The notes beneath the pieces are model-generated. The model was not told where the DNA came from, did not search any database, and worked only from the letters and a program-made list of their open reading frames with translations. A stretch of DNA of 64,000 bases from Streptomyces rimosus subsp. rimosus. GTDB taxonomy: Bacteria > Actinomycetota > Actinomycetes > Streptomycetales > Streptomycetaceae. The position numbers and the translations under genes are program-made. The stretch spans positions 62,001 to 126,000 of the forward strand of contig NZ_JOCQ01000007.1 of NCBI RefSeq assembly GCF_000720725.1. Direction: 5' to 3'. Below, piece after piece: positions 57,035 through 64,000 of the stretch (position 1 is its first letter; every line of letters starts with the position of its first letter).

Positions 57035-60000
57035 GTGTCAGCGCGTATCACCGACCCCGAGCAGCTCAAGGAGCTCCTCGGCATCCCGTTCACCCCGGAG
57101 CAGACGGCCTGCATCACCGCACCGCCCGCCCCGCAGGTCATCGTGGCCGGTGCCGGTTCCGGCAAGACCACGGTCATGGCCGCGCGCGTGGTGTGGCTGG
57201 TCGGCACGGGCCAGGTCGCCCCGGAGCAGGTGCTCGGGCTGACGTTCACGAACAAGGCGGCGGGCGAGCTGGCCGAGCGCGTCCGCAAGGCCCTGGCCGC
57301 GGCGGGGGTGACGGAGCCGGCCGACCCGTTCGGCGCCCCCGCCCCGGAGGCCGCCGGCCCGGTCGGCGCCGACGGCGTCCCCGGTGAGCCGCGCATCTCG
57401 ACGTACCACTCCTTCGCGGGCCAGCTGCTCAAGGACCACGGCCTGCGCATCGGCCTGGAGCCCAGCGCCCGCCTGCTCGCCGACGCGACGCGCTTCCAGC
57501 TGGCCGCCCGGGTGCTGCGCTCAGCGCCGGGTCCGTATCCGGCGCTGACCAAGTCGCTGCCCACCCTCGTGGAGGACCTCCTCGCGCTCGACGGCGAGCT
57601 GGCCGAGCACCTGGTCGAGCCGGACCGGCTGCGGGCGTACGACACCGAGCTGCTGGCCACCCTCGACCGCGTCAAGCTCTCCAACGCCGACCTGCGCAAG
57701 GTGCCCGAGACGGCCCGCGGCCGCCTGGAGCTGCTGGAGCTGGTCGAGACGTACCGAACCGAGAAGCGGCGGCGCGAGCTGCTGGACTTCGGCGATCAGA
57801 TCGCCCTGTCGGCGACGCTCGCGACCACCCGCGCCGAGGTCGGCGCGCTGCTGCGCGAGGAGTTCAGGGTCGTCCTCCTGGACGAGTACCAGGACACCTC
57901 CGTGGCCCAGCGGATCATGCTGTCCGGCCTGTTCGGCGGCGGTACGGGCCATGCCGTGACCGCCGTCGGCGACCCCTGCCAGGCCATCTACGGATGGCGC
58001 GGCGCCTCCGTCGCCAACCTGGACGACTTCCCCGCCCACTTCCCCTTCGAGGACGGCACCCCGGCCCGCCGCGCCGCCCTCAGCCAGAACCGCCGCAGCG
58101 GCGGCCGCCTCCTCGACCTGGCCAACGCCCTCGCCGAGCCGCTGCGCGGCATGCACGAAGGCGTCGAGGCGCTGCGCCCGGCCCCCGGCGCCGAGCGCGA
58201 CGGCGTGGTGCGCTGCGCGCTGCTGCCCACCCACGCGGAGGAGATGACCTGGCTCGCCGACCGCATCGCCCACCTGGTGCGCACCGGCACCCCGCCCGGC
58301 GAGATCGCCGTCCTGTGCCGTACGGCCGGCGACTTCGCCCGTATCCAGGGCGAGCTGGTCGCGCGGGAGATCCCGGTGGAGGTCGTCGGCCTGTCCGGGC
58401 TTCTGCACCTGCCGGAGATCGCGGACCTGGTCGCGGTGTGCGAGGTCCTCCAGGACCCCACGGCCAACGCCGCCCTGGTACGGCTCCTGATCGGCCCGCG
58501 CTGGCGGATCGGCCCCCGCGACCTGGCCCTCCTGGGCCGCCGCGCGCGGCTGCTCGTCCACCGGGACGGCCAGTCCGAGGACCCCGAGCGGCGCCTGGCC
58601 GAGGCCGTGGAGGGCGTGGACCCGGCCGAGACGATCTCGCTCGCCGACGCGCTCGACACGTTCCTGGAGTCGGACGGCCACGACGACGGCCTGCCGTTCT
58701 CCCCGGAGGCGCGCGTCCGCTTCGCCTACGTGGCGCGCGAGCTGCGCGAGCTGCGGCGCTCGCTGGGCGACCCGCTGATGGACGTACTGCACCGGGTCCT
58801 GACCGTCACCGGCCTGGAAGTCGAGCTGTCCGCGTCCCCGCGCGCGCTGGCCGCCCGCCGCAGGGAGACCCTGAGCACGTTCCTGGACATCGCGGCCGGC
58901 TTCGCCGCCAAGCAGGGCGGCGCCGCCCTGCTTGGCGACGCGACACTGCTGGCCTTCCTGGGCTTCCTGCGCACGGCCGTCCAGCACGAGAAGGGCCTGG
59001 ACAGCTCCCTGCCGGGCGGCGAGAACACGGTCAAGGTGCTGACCGCCCACAAGTCCAAGGGCCTGGAGTGGGACGTGGTCGCCGTCCCCGGCCTGGTCGG
59101 CAAGCAGTTCCCCAGCGAGCAGTCCCGCGACTCCTGGCTCACCCAGCCCAAGGTCCTCCCGCACGCCCTCCGCGGCGACGCCGCGACGCTGCCCGACGTG
59201 GACGACTGGAGCAGCCGCGGCGTGAAGGCCTTCAAGGAGGCGATGAAGGAGCACCAGTCGGTCGAGGAACTGCGCCTCGGATACGTGACCTTCACCCGCC
59301 CGCGCTCCCTGCTGCTCGGCTCCGGCCACTGGTGGGGCCCCGACCAGAAACGGCCGCGCGGCCCGTCCGCCTTCCTGGAGGCGCTGCGCGCGCACTGCGA
59401 GGCGGGCCACGGCGAGATCGAGGAATGGGCCGAGGCCCCTGAGGAGGGCGCGGAGAACCCGTCCCTCAAGGAGGCCGAGGCGGAGCTGGAGTGGCCCCTG
59501 CCGCTCGACGCCGTGGCGACGGAGCGCCGTCGCGCGGCCGCCGCGACGGTACGGGCGTATCTCGACGGGATGACGGCTGTCGCCACGGGCAGCGCGCCGC
59601 CGCACGCGACCGCGGCCGACGGCGCGGAGGCCGCCGCTGCGCATGATGCTCCGCATCCGGCGGCGGGGAACGCGTACGCCGTCAAGGACACACCTCAGGG
59701 CGCGCACACCTTCAAGGAGACATCTCACGACGCGCACACCTTCGAGGACACCTTTCAGGACGCCATCGGAATCGACGACCGCCACGAGCCCGGCGCGGAA
59801 CACGACCTGGCCGACTGGGACGCCTGGAGCGCCGAGCGTCCAGGGCGTGAGCGTGCCCACGTACCGGCCCAGGCTTCCGCCCCGGAAGCGGCGCCACCCT
59901 CGGCTCCCGAGGCGGCCCCCGGCCTCCCCCTCCTCCCCGAGGAGCACCGCACCGTCGCCTCCTGGGACCGCGATCTCGACGCGCTCGCCGACGAGCTGCG

Positions 60001-60706
60001 CCGGGCCCGCGCGACCGTCCGGGACGTCCCCCTGCCCTCCTCGCTCAGCGCCTCCCAGCTCCTGTGGCTGGCCGCCGACCCGGACGGCTTCACCCGGGAG
60101 CTGGCGCGGCCCATGCCGCACCCGCCCCGCCCCGCCGCCCGCCGCGGCACGCGCTTCCACGCCTGGGTGGAGTCCCGCTTCGAGGAGCTGACACTGCCCG
60201 TGCTCGGCCCGGACGAGCTGCCGGGCGGCGCGTACGGCCATGAGGCGCGCGCCCAGGACGCGGCCGGGGAGGCGGAGCCGATCGCGGACGAGGACGACCT
60301 CGAAGCCCTCAAGGAGGCGTTCGCCCGCACCCCGTACGCCCGGCGCACCCCGTACCGCATCGAGGTCCCCGTACAGCTCACCCTCGCGGGCCGGGTGGTA
60401 CGCGGCCGTATCGACGCCGTCTACCGCACCCGCGGCCCGGAGGGGGACCGGTTCGAGATCATCGACTGGAAGACCCACCACGCGCAGACCGCCGACCCGC
60501 TGCAACTGGCGCTCTACCGGGTGGCCTGGGCCGAGCAGCACGGCCTGCCCCTGTCCGCCGTGGACGCCGCGTTCCTGTACGTACGCAGCGGCGAGACCGT
60601 CCGGCCGCAGCGGCTGCCCGACCGGGCCGGGCTGGAACGCATCCTGCTGGGGGAGGACGACCGGAGCGCCGACGAGCAGGACGGAGGGGGAGGAGGGCAG
60701 AGGTGA
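57035..60706 (+). CDS. adnB: AdnB-like helicase-nuclease subunit
   Basis: 1223 residues from GTG 57035, fixed by the promoter seven bases upstream. The motor is complete: GAGSGKT (39-45), TFTNKAAGELAERVR, DEYQD (283-287), VGDPCQAIYGWRGA and VLTAHKSKGLEWD. The C-terminal nuclease has EIIDWKTHHAQT with D1144 (79 residues from the end) and a Gln further on. No cysteine cluster is seen, in contrast to the partner. AdnB is the leading motor in the mycobacterial enzyme. An insertion of about 150 residues (860-1000) holds repeats such as AHTFKETSHDAHTFEDT and Ala/Pro runs. The stop overlaps an in-frame GTG of the next gene. Confidence 0.92.
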   Translation: MSARITDPEQLKELLGIPFTPEQTACITAPPAPQVIVAGAGSGKTTVMAARVVWLVGTGQVAPEQVLGLTFTNKAAGELAERVRKALAAAGVTEPADPFGAPAPEAAGPVGADGVPGEPRISTYHSFAGQLLKDHGLRIGLEPSARLLADATRFQLAARVLRSAPGPYPALTKSLPTLVEDLLALDGELAEHLVEPDRLRAYDTELLATLDRVKLSNADLRKVPETARGRLELLELVETYRTEKRRRELLDFGDQIALSATLATTRAEVGALLREEFRVVLLDEYQDTSVAQRIMLSGLFGGGTGHAVTAVGDPCQAIYGWRGASVANLDDFPAHFPFEDGTPARRAALSQNRRSGGRLLDLANALAEPLRGMHEGVEALRPAPGAERDGVVRCALLPTHAEEMTWLADRIAHLVRTGTPPGEIAVLCRTAGDFARIQGELVAREIPVEVVGLSGLLHLPEIADLVAVCEVLQDPTANAALVRLLIGPRWRIGPRDLALLGRRARLLVHRDGQSEDPERRLAEAVEGVDPAETISLADALDTFLESDGHDDGLPFSPEARVRFAYVARELRELRRSLGDPLMDVLHRVLTVTGLEVELSASPRALAARRRETLSTFLDIAAGFAAKQGGAALLGDATLLAFLGFLRTAVQHEKGLDSSLPGGENTVKVLTAHKSKGLEWDVVAVPGLVGKQFPSEQSRDSWLTQPKVLPHALRGDAATLPDVDDWSSRGVKAFKEAMKEHQSVEELRLGYVTFTRPRSLLLGSGHWWGPDQKRPRGPSAFLEALRAHCEAGHGEIEEWAEAPEEGAENPSLKEAEAELEWPLPLDAVATERRRAAAATVRAYLDGMTAVATGSAPPHATAADGAEAAAAHDAPHPAAGNAYAVKDTPQGAHTFKETSHDAHTFEDTFQDAIGIDDRHEPGAEHDLADWDAWSAERPGRERAHVPAQASAPEAAPPSAPEAAPGLPLLPEEHRTVASWDRDLDALADELRRARATVRDVPLPSSLSASQLLWLAADPDGFTRELARPMPHPPRPAARRGTRFHAWVESRFEELTLPVLGPDELPGGAYGHEARAQDAAGEAEPIADEDDLEALKEAFARTPYARRTPYRIEVPVQLTLAGRVVRGRIDAVYRTRGPEGDRFEIIDWKTHHAQTADPLQLALYRVAWAEQHGLPLSAVDAAFLYVRSGETVRPQRLPDRAGLERILLGEDDRSADEQDGGGGGQR

Positions 60707-60749
60707 CAAGATCGACGAGACCGGCGGCGGACCACGCCCGCGCGCCGGA

Positions 60750-60755
60750 TAGGCT
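60750..60755 (+). promoter_or_regulatory. Candidate -10 of the M20 gene
   Basis: TAGGCT seven bases before ATG 60763, with no ribosome-binding site between; the same layout as before dapE. It supports the ATG over the upstream GTG. Confidence 0.45.
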
Positions 60756-60762
60756 CGGACAC

Positions 60763-62163
60763 ATGAGCCCCACCTCGGACAGCGCCGTCCGCGCGTACAT
60801 CGACGTCCACCGCGAAGAGTTCCTCGACGACCTCGCCGCCTGGCTGCGCATCCCCTCCGTGTCCGCGGACCCGGCCCGCGCCGCCGACGTGCGCCGCAGC
60901 GCCGAGTGGCTGGCCGGCCGGCTCACCGCGACCGGCTTCCCGACCGCCGAGATCTGGGAGACGGACGGCGCTCCCGCGGTCTTCGCCGAGTGGCCCTCCG
61001 GGGACCCGACGGCCCCCACCGTCCTCGTGTACGGCCACCACGACGTGCAGCCCGCCGCCCGCGAGGACGGCTGGCACACCGACCCGTTCGAGCCGCAGAC
61101 CGTCGACGGCAAGCTGTACGCCCGCGGCGCCGCCGACGACAAGGGCCAGGTGTTCTTCCACACCCTCGGCGTGCGCGCCCACCTGGCCGCGACCGGCCGC
61201 ACCGCGCCCGCCGTCAACCTCAAGCTCCTCATCGAGGGCGAGGAGGAGTCCGGCTCCCCGAACTTCCCGGCCCTGATCACCAAGCACGCGGACCGCCTGG
61301 CCTGCGACACGGTGATCGTCTCCGACACCGGCATGTGGTCCAAGGACACCCCCACCGTCTGCACCGGCATGCGCGGTCTCACCGACTGCCAGATCGACCT
61401 GTACGGCCCCGACCAGGACATCCACTCCGGCTCCTTCGGCGGCGCGGTGCCCAACCCCGCCACCGAGGCCGCCCGCCTGGCCGCCGCGCTGCACGACGAC
61501 GAGCGCCGGGTGGCGATCCCCGGCTTCTACGACGGCGTCGTCGAGCTGACCGACCGCGAGCGCGAGCTCTTCGCCGAGCTGCCCTTCGACGAGGCCGGCT
61601 GGCTGCGTACGGCCCACTCGCACGCCGCGCTCGGCGAGGCCGGCCACAGCACCCTGGAGCGCGTCTGGGCCCGCCCCACGGCCGAGGTCAACGGCATCGG
61701 CGGCGGCTACCAGGGCCCCGGCGGCAAGACCATCGTGCCGTCCGCCGCGCAACTGAAGCTGTCCTTCCGCCTGGTGGCCGGCCAGGACGCGGCCGCCGTC
61801 CAGCAGTCCGTACGGGACTGGGTCGCCGCCCGCCTCCCCGACGGCATCCGCCACGAGATCACCTTCTGGGGCGCCACCCGCCCCTGCCTGACCCCGCTCG
61901 ACCATCCGGCCCTCCAGTCCGTCGTACGGGCCATGGGCCGCGCCTTCGACCAGAAGATCCGCTTCACCCGCGAGGGCGGCTCGGGCCCGGCCGCCGACCT
62001 CCAGGACGTCCTCGGTGTACCGGTCCTCTTCCTCGGCATATCCATCCCCTCGGACGGCTGGCACGCCCCGAACGAGAAGGTCGAACTGGACCTGCTGATG
62101 AAGGGCGTCGAAACCGCCGCGCACCTGTGGGGCGACCTGGCGGAGAACTGGCGCGTGGCTTGA
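60763..62163 (+). CDS. M20 family dipeptidase
   Basis: 466 residues. Metal site: VLVYGHHDVQPAA with the first His and Asp, ARGAADDKGQ with the bridging Asp, and LIEGEEESGS with the catalytic Glu pair; GGSGPAADL and a C-terminal HAPNEKVEL complete it. A lid domain covers about 190-320 (DIHSGSFGGAVPNPATEA). The length and HxDVQP form are those of cytosolic dipeptidases of the CNDP/PepV kind, which cut dipeptides including gamma- or cysteine-containing ones. An alternative GTG 60703 has GGAGGAGGG upstream and overlaps the adnB stop, but its extra 20 residues look non-coding. Translation from both is possible. Confidence 0.9.
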   Translation: MSPTSDSAVRAYIDVHREEFLDDLAAWLRIPSVSADPARAADVRRSAEWLAGRLTATGFPTAEIWETDGAPAVFAEWPSGDPTAPTVLVYGHHDVQPAAREDGWHTDPFEPQTVDGKLYARGAADDKGQVFFHTLGVRAHLAATGRTAPAVNLKLLIEGEEESGSPNFPALITKHADRLACDTVIVSDTGMWSKDTPTVCTGMRGLTDCQIDLYGPDQDIHSGSFGGAVPNPATEAARLAAALHDDERRVAIPGFYDGVVELTDRERELFAELPFDEAGWLRTAHSHAALGEAGHSTLERVWARPTAEVNGIGGGYQGPGGKTIVPSAAQLKLSFRLVAGQDAAAVQQSVRDWVAARLPDGIRHEITFWGATRPCLTPLDHPALQSVVRAMGRAFDQKIRFTREGGSGPAADLQDVLGVPVLFLGISIPSDGWHAPNEKVELDLLMKGVETAAHLWGDLAENWRVA

Positions 62164-62473
62164 CCGGTGACCGCGCCGCGACGGCGCCCGTGCCCGCGCC
62201 CCGGACGGCGGGACGCGTGACCGGCCCGGCGGCCGCGTGCGAGCGATGCCTGTACCACCACGCCGTGGGAACGGTCCCCGCCGCCCGCCGTATGGTCCGT
62301 GCTGCCCGCCGTACGGCTCGTACCGCCCGCCGTACGGCGCGTACCGCCGCCCCTCCGGCACCCGCACCCGCGCCCGTACCCAGCCGGCACGGTCGGCACG
62401 AGCCCCACGGCCATCACGGCAATCCCGGCCACCACCGCAATCACCCACGCCATAGGGGGAGTTGGAAACCGCA
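62164..62473. other. Intergenic region before nudC
   Basis: 310 bases with no supported gene. It holds a 3 x 21-bp tandem repeat (annotated next). GGGGGAG at 62455-62461 is the ribosome-binding site of nudC. I found no terminator for the dipeptidase gene and no clear promoter. Confidence 0.45.
62281..62343. repeat. Three 21-bp tandem repeats
   Basis: Units start at 62281, 62302 and 62323 and share C[C/T]GCCCGCCGTA[C/T]GG. Read on the minus strand they would encode PYGG-type repeats, but no start or ribosome-binding site supports a gene. Confidence 0.8.
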
Positions 62474-63409
62474 GTGACCACCTGGACCGACCACAGCGCC
62501 GACCGGCCGATCACCTTCAGCGCGCCGAGCGGCATCGACCGCGCCGCCCACCACCGCCTCGACGAGGCATGGCTCGCGGCGGCCTGGAGCCACCCGACGA
62601 CACGCGTCTTCGTGGTCTCCGGCGGCCAGGCCCTGGTCGACGACACCCCGGACGGGCGTACGGAACTGGTCATGACGCCCTCCTTCGAGGCGCCGCTCAC
62701 CGAGACACACCGCTACTTCCTCGGTACCGATGAGGACGGCGTGCGCTACTTCGCGCTCCAGAAGGACGCGCTGCCGGGCCGCATGGACCAGTCCGCGCGC
62801 CCCGCCGGCCTGCGCGAGGCGGGCCTGCTGCTCTCGCCGCGCGACGCCGGCCTGCTCGTGCACGCCGTCGCCCTGGAGAACTGGCAGCGCCTACACCGCT
62901 TCTGCTCACGCTGCGGCGAACGCACCGTGATCGCCGCGGCCGGCCACATCCGCCGCTGCCCCGCCTGCGGCGCCGAGCACTACCCGCGCACCGACCCGGC
63001 CGTGATCATGCTCGTCACCGACGAGGAGGACCGCGCGCTCCTCGGCCGCCAGGTCCACTGGCCCGAAGGCCGCTTCTCCACCCTGGCCGGCTTCGTGGAG
63101 CCCGGCGAGTCCATCGAGCAGTCGGTGGCCCGCGAGGTCTACGAAGAGGCGGGCGTGGTCGTCGGCGACGTCGAATACGTCGCCAGCCAGCCCTGGCCCT
63201 TCCCCTCCAGCCTGATGCTCGGCTTCATGGCCCGCGCCACGTCCTCCGAGATCCAGGTCGACGGCGAGGAGATCGAGGAGGCCCGCTGGTTCTCCCGCGA
63301 AGACCTGAAGGCCGCCTTCGAATCCGGCGAGGTCCTGCCCCCGTACGGCATCTCCATCGCGGCCCGCCTGATCGAAATGTGGTACGGGAAGCCGCTGCCG
63401 AAGCCGTAA
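62474..63409 (+). CDS. nudC: NADH/NAD-capped-RNA pyrophosphatase NudC
   Basis: 311 residues from GTG 62474, twelve bases after GGGGGAG; a TTG at 62462 is closer but too close. The central zinc ribbon is CSRC...CPAC. The Nudix box reads GFVEPGESIEQSVAREVYEE, followed by AGV. The motif SQPWPFPSS, eighteen residues later, is the NADH-binding signature of NudC. The enzyme splits NAD(H) into NMN(H) and AMP and removes NAD caps from RNA. N-terminal domain of about 120 residues is typical. The same gene follows adnAB in M. tuberculosis (Rv3199c). A strong hairpin ends the transcript. Confidence 0.95.
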   Translation: MTTWTDHSADRPITFSAPSGIDRAAHHRLDEAWLAAAWSHPTTRVFVVSGGQALVDDTPDGRTELVMTPSFEAPLTETHRYFLGTDEDGVRYFALQKDALPGRMDQSARPAGLREAGLLLSPRDAGLLVHAVALENWQRLHRFCSRCGERTVIAAAGHIRRCPACGAEHYPRTDPAVIMLVTDEEDRALLGRQVHWPEGRFSTLAGFVEPGESIEQSVAREVYEEAGVVVGDVEYVASQPWPFPSSLMLGFMARATSSEIQVDGEEIEEARWFSREDLKAAFESGEVLPPYGISIAARLIEMWYGKPLPKP

Positions 63410-63417
63410 CGGCACCG

Positions 63418-63445
63418 CGGCCGGGGCTTGGCGGGGCCCCGGCCG
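63418..63445 (+). terminator. Terminator after nudC
   Basis: 10-bp stem CGGCCGGGGC/GCCCCGGCCG with an 8-base loop, starting nine bases after the stop. Confidence 0.75.
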
Positions 63446-63536
63446 TTCCCTCGCCGGGCGGGCGCCTCCCTACTGCCTGCCCTTGGCCGCACAGAGCGCG
63501 CAGGAAACAGACACGGCGGCATATCACCTTCGCCCC

Positions 63537-63710
63537 TCACAGCGGCAACGGAATCTCCCGCCGGTGCACCTCCCGCATGTGCCGCCGGTACCGAACCCGC
63601 GCGTCCACTTCCATCGACCGGTCCCGGCTCGTCCGCCCCTCGGCTTCGAGGGCCTTCAGCGCCTCGCACATCTCGCACACCTCGCACCTGTCCGTGGGGT
63701 TCTCGGTCAT
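63537..63710 (-). CDS. Small CxxCxxC protein, 57 residues
   Basis: 57 residues from ATG 63710, with GGAG ten bases upstream. MTENPTDRCEVCEMCEALKA has three cysteines spaced C-x2-C-x2-C (C9, C12, C15), followed by a charged helix rich in Arg and Glu (DARVRYRRHMREVHRREI) with two His. The arrangement could bind zinc with one of the His, but no known family fits. It converges with nudC. M. tuberculosis has a small redoxin (Rv3198A) near this position, but the present protein lacks a CxxC redoxin fold. A start 17 codons upstream is less likely. Confidence 0.65.
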   Translation of the reverse strand: MTENPTDRCEVCEMCEALKALEAEGRTSRDRSMEVDARVRYRRHMREVHRREIPLPL

Positions 63711-63840
63711 GGCGCCCATGCTCCGGAAGGGCCGGGTGCCATCGCGACGGCCATAGGACACCCGTCAGGAGTCCGACCAGCGTCACACGCAAGGCGTCAA
63801 ACCGGTGCCATCCGCGGCCCGTTGGCCCTAGCTTGGACCC

Positions 63841-63987
63841 ATGACGACCGCGCCGGACCTCGCGGCCAACGACGCCTTCCGGGCCGTCCGCCTCTCGCTC
63901 CGCTCGGCTTCGCCCTGCCGGTGCCGGCCGGCGTCCGCGACGACGGCACTGGAGGGCATGACGTGGCCCCTGGGGCGGAAGGCGTGA
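63841..63987 (+). CDS. Short ORF at the right edge, possibly frameshifted
   Basis: 48 residues starting MTTAPDLAANDAFRAVRLSL, with TAGCTT eleven bases before the ATG as a possible -10. Codon pattern is normal for the first 20 codons and then becomes Arg/Pro/Ala-rich. The second frame after about 63905 reads GFALPVPAGVRDDGTGGHD, which looks more protein-like, so the gene may be frameshifted or a pseudogene. Nothing more can be said from the 160 bases visible. Confidence 0.25.
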   Translation: MTTAPDLAANDAFRAVRLSLRSASPCRCRPASATTALEGMTWPLGRKA

Positions 63988-64000
63988 CCGCCGCGTCCGG

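Noticed and set aside
52315..57699. 1794-codon open frame on the minus strand
   Set aside because: It is antisense to the ATL, adnA and adnB genes, Arg/Gly/Ala-rich, with no domain motifs or ribosome-binding site; a GC-rich shadow.
57521..60709. 1062-codon minus-strand open frame
   Set aside because: Antisense to adnB, which has complete helicase motifs; composition is that of a complementary frame.
62237..62455. Small Pro/Tyr/Gly repeat protein in the gap before nudC
   Set aside because: Frames on both strands come only from the 21-bp array; no start signal.

Overview
The window is a stretch of a Streptomyces-type chromosome: very high GC, many GTG starts, actinobacterial families throughout (DUF3117, DUF3107, DUF3152, MoeZ, AdnAB, ZAS-type anti-sigma factor), and dense hairpin terminators without U-tracts. 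I see no rRNA, tRNA, insertion sequence, prophage or CRISPR array. From memory, the gene order matches two blocks that are also conserved in Mycobacterium tuberculosis: dapE to corA here follows Rv1202-Rv1239c, and the DEAD helicase to nudC here follows Rv3211-Rv3199c in the same relative order. These comparisons were not computed.

Layout. 1-20 kb: a cut secreted-protein gene, a membrane-anchored lysozyme-like protein, dapE, a LOG-family protein, a FolP2-type dihydropteroate-synthase paralogue, a DivIVA-like protein with tag, an enoyl-CoA hydratase, DUF3117, an O-methyltransferase, the envelope-stress set sigE-rseA-htrA-tatB, mrp, DUF1003 and MgtE-N/CBS proteins, a lipoprotein and corA. 20-27.5 kb: suppressor-of-fused protein, MFS exporter, DUF6758, PHP phosphoesterase, MarC, a conserved 50-residue protein, a NYN-domain protein and an alpha/beta hydrolase. 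27.6-36.6 kb: DEAD helicase with a long basic repetitive tail, ferritin-like protein, small membrane protein, DUF3107, TetR, acidic small protein, hydrolase and a DUF3152 zincin. 36.6-42.4 kb: a short ORF ending Cys-Cys, then a five-part oligopeptide ABC importer. 42.6-47.8 kb: a translationally coupled polysaccharide cluster (DUF3492/PelF-type glycosyltransferase, membrane protein, two tiny ORFs, NAD-dependent epimerase, spherulin-4/GH135 protein). 47.9-64 kb: moeZ, a pseudokinase/LPG-synthase-like membrane protein, an alkyltransferase-like protein, adnA, adnB, an M20 dipeptidase, nudC and small ORFs.

Regulation visible in the bases. Three sites have the SigR spacing (GGAA[T/C]-N18-GTT): before sigE, before the 50-residue gene and before moeZ. 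Two promoters match the RecA-independent DNA-damage (PafBC) motif TGTC[A/G]GTG-N8-TANNNT: before adnB (exact) and before the alkyltransferase-like gene (one mismatch). About a dozen genes have a TANNNT-like -10 six to eight bases before the start codon and no Shine-Dalgarno, which suggests leaderless transcripts.

Best candidates for something undescribed: the 42.6-47.8 kb cluster as a Pel/galactosaminoglycan-like polysaccharide module with a cytosolic spherulin-4 enzyme, and the Cys-Cys leader ORF in front of a peptide importer. Together they form an 11-kb accessory insertion inside an otherwise conserved block.
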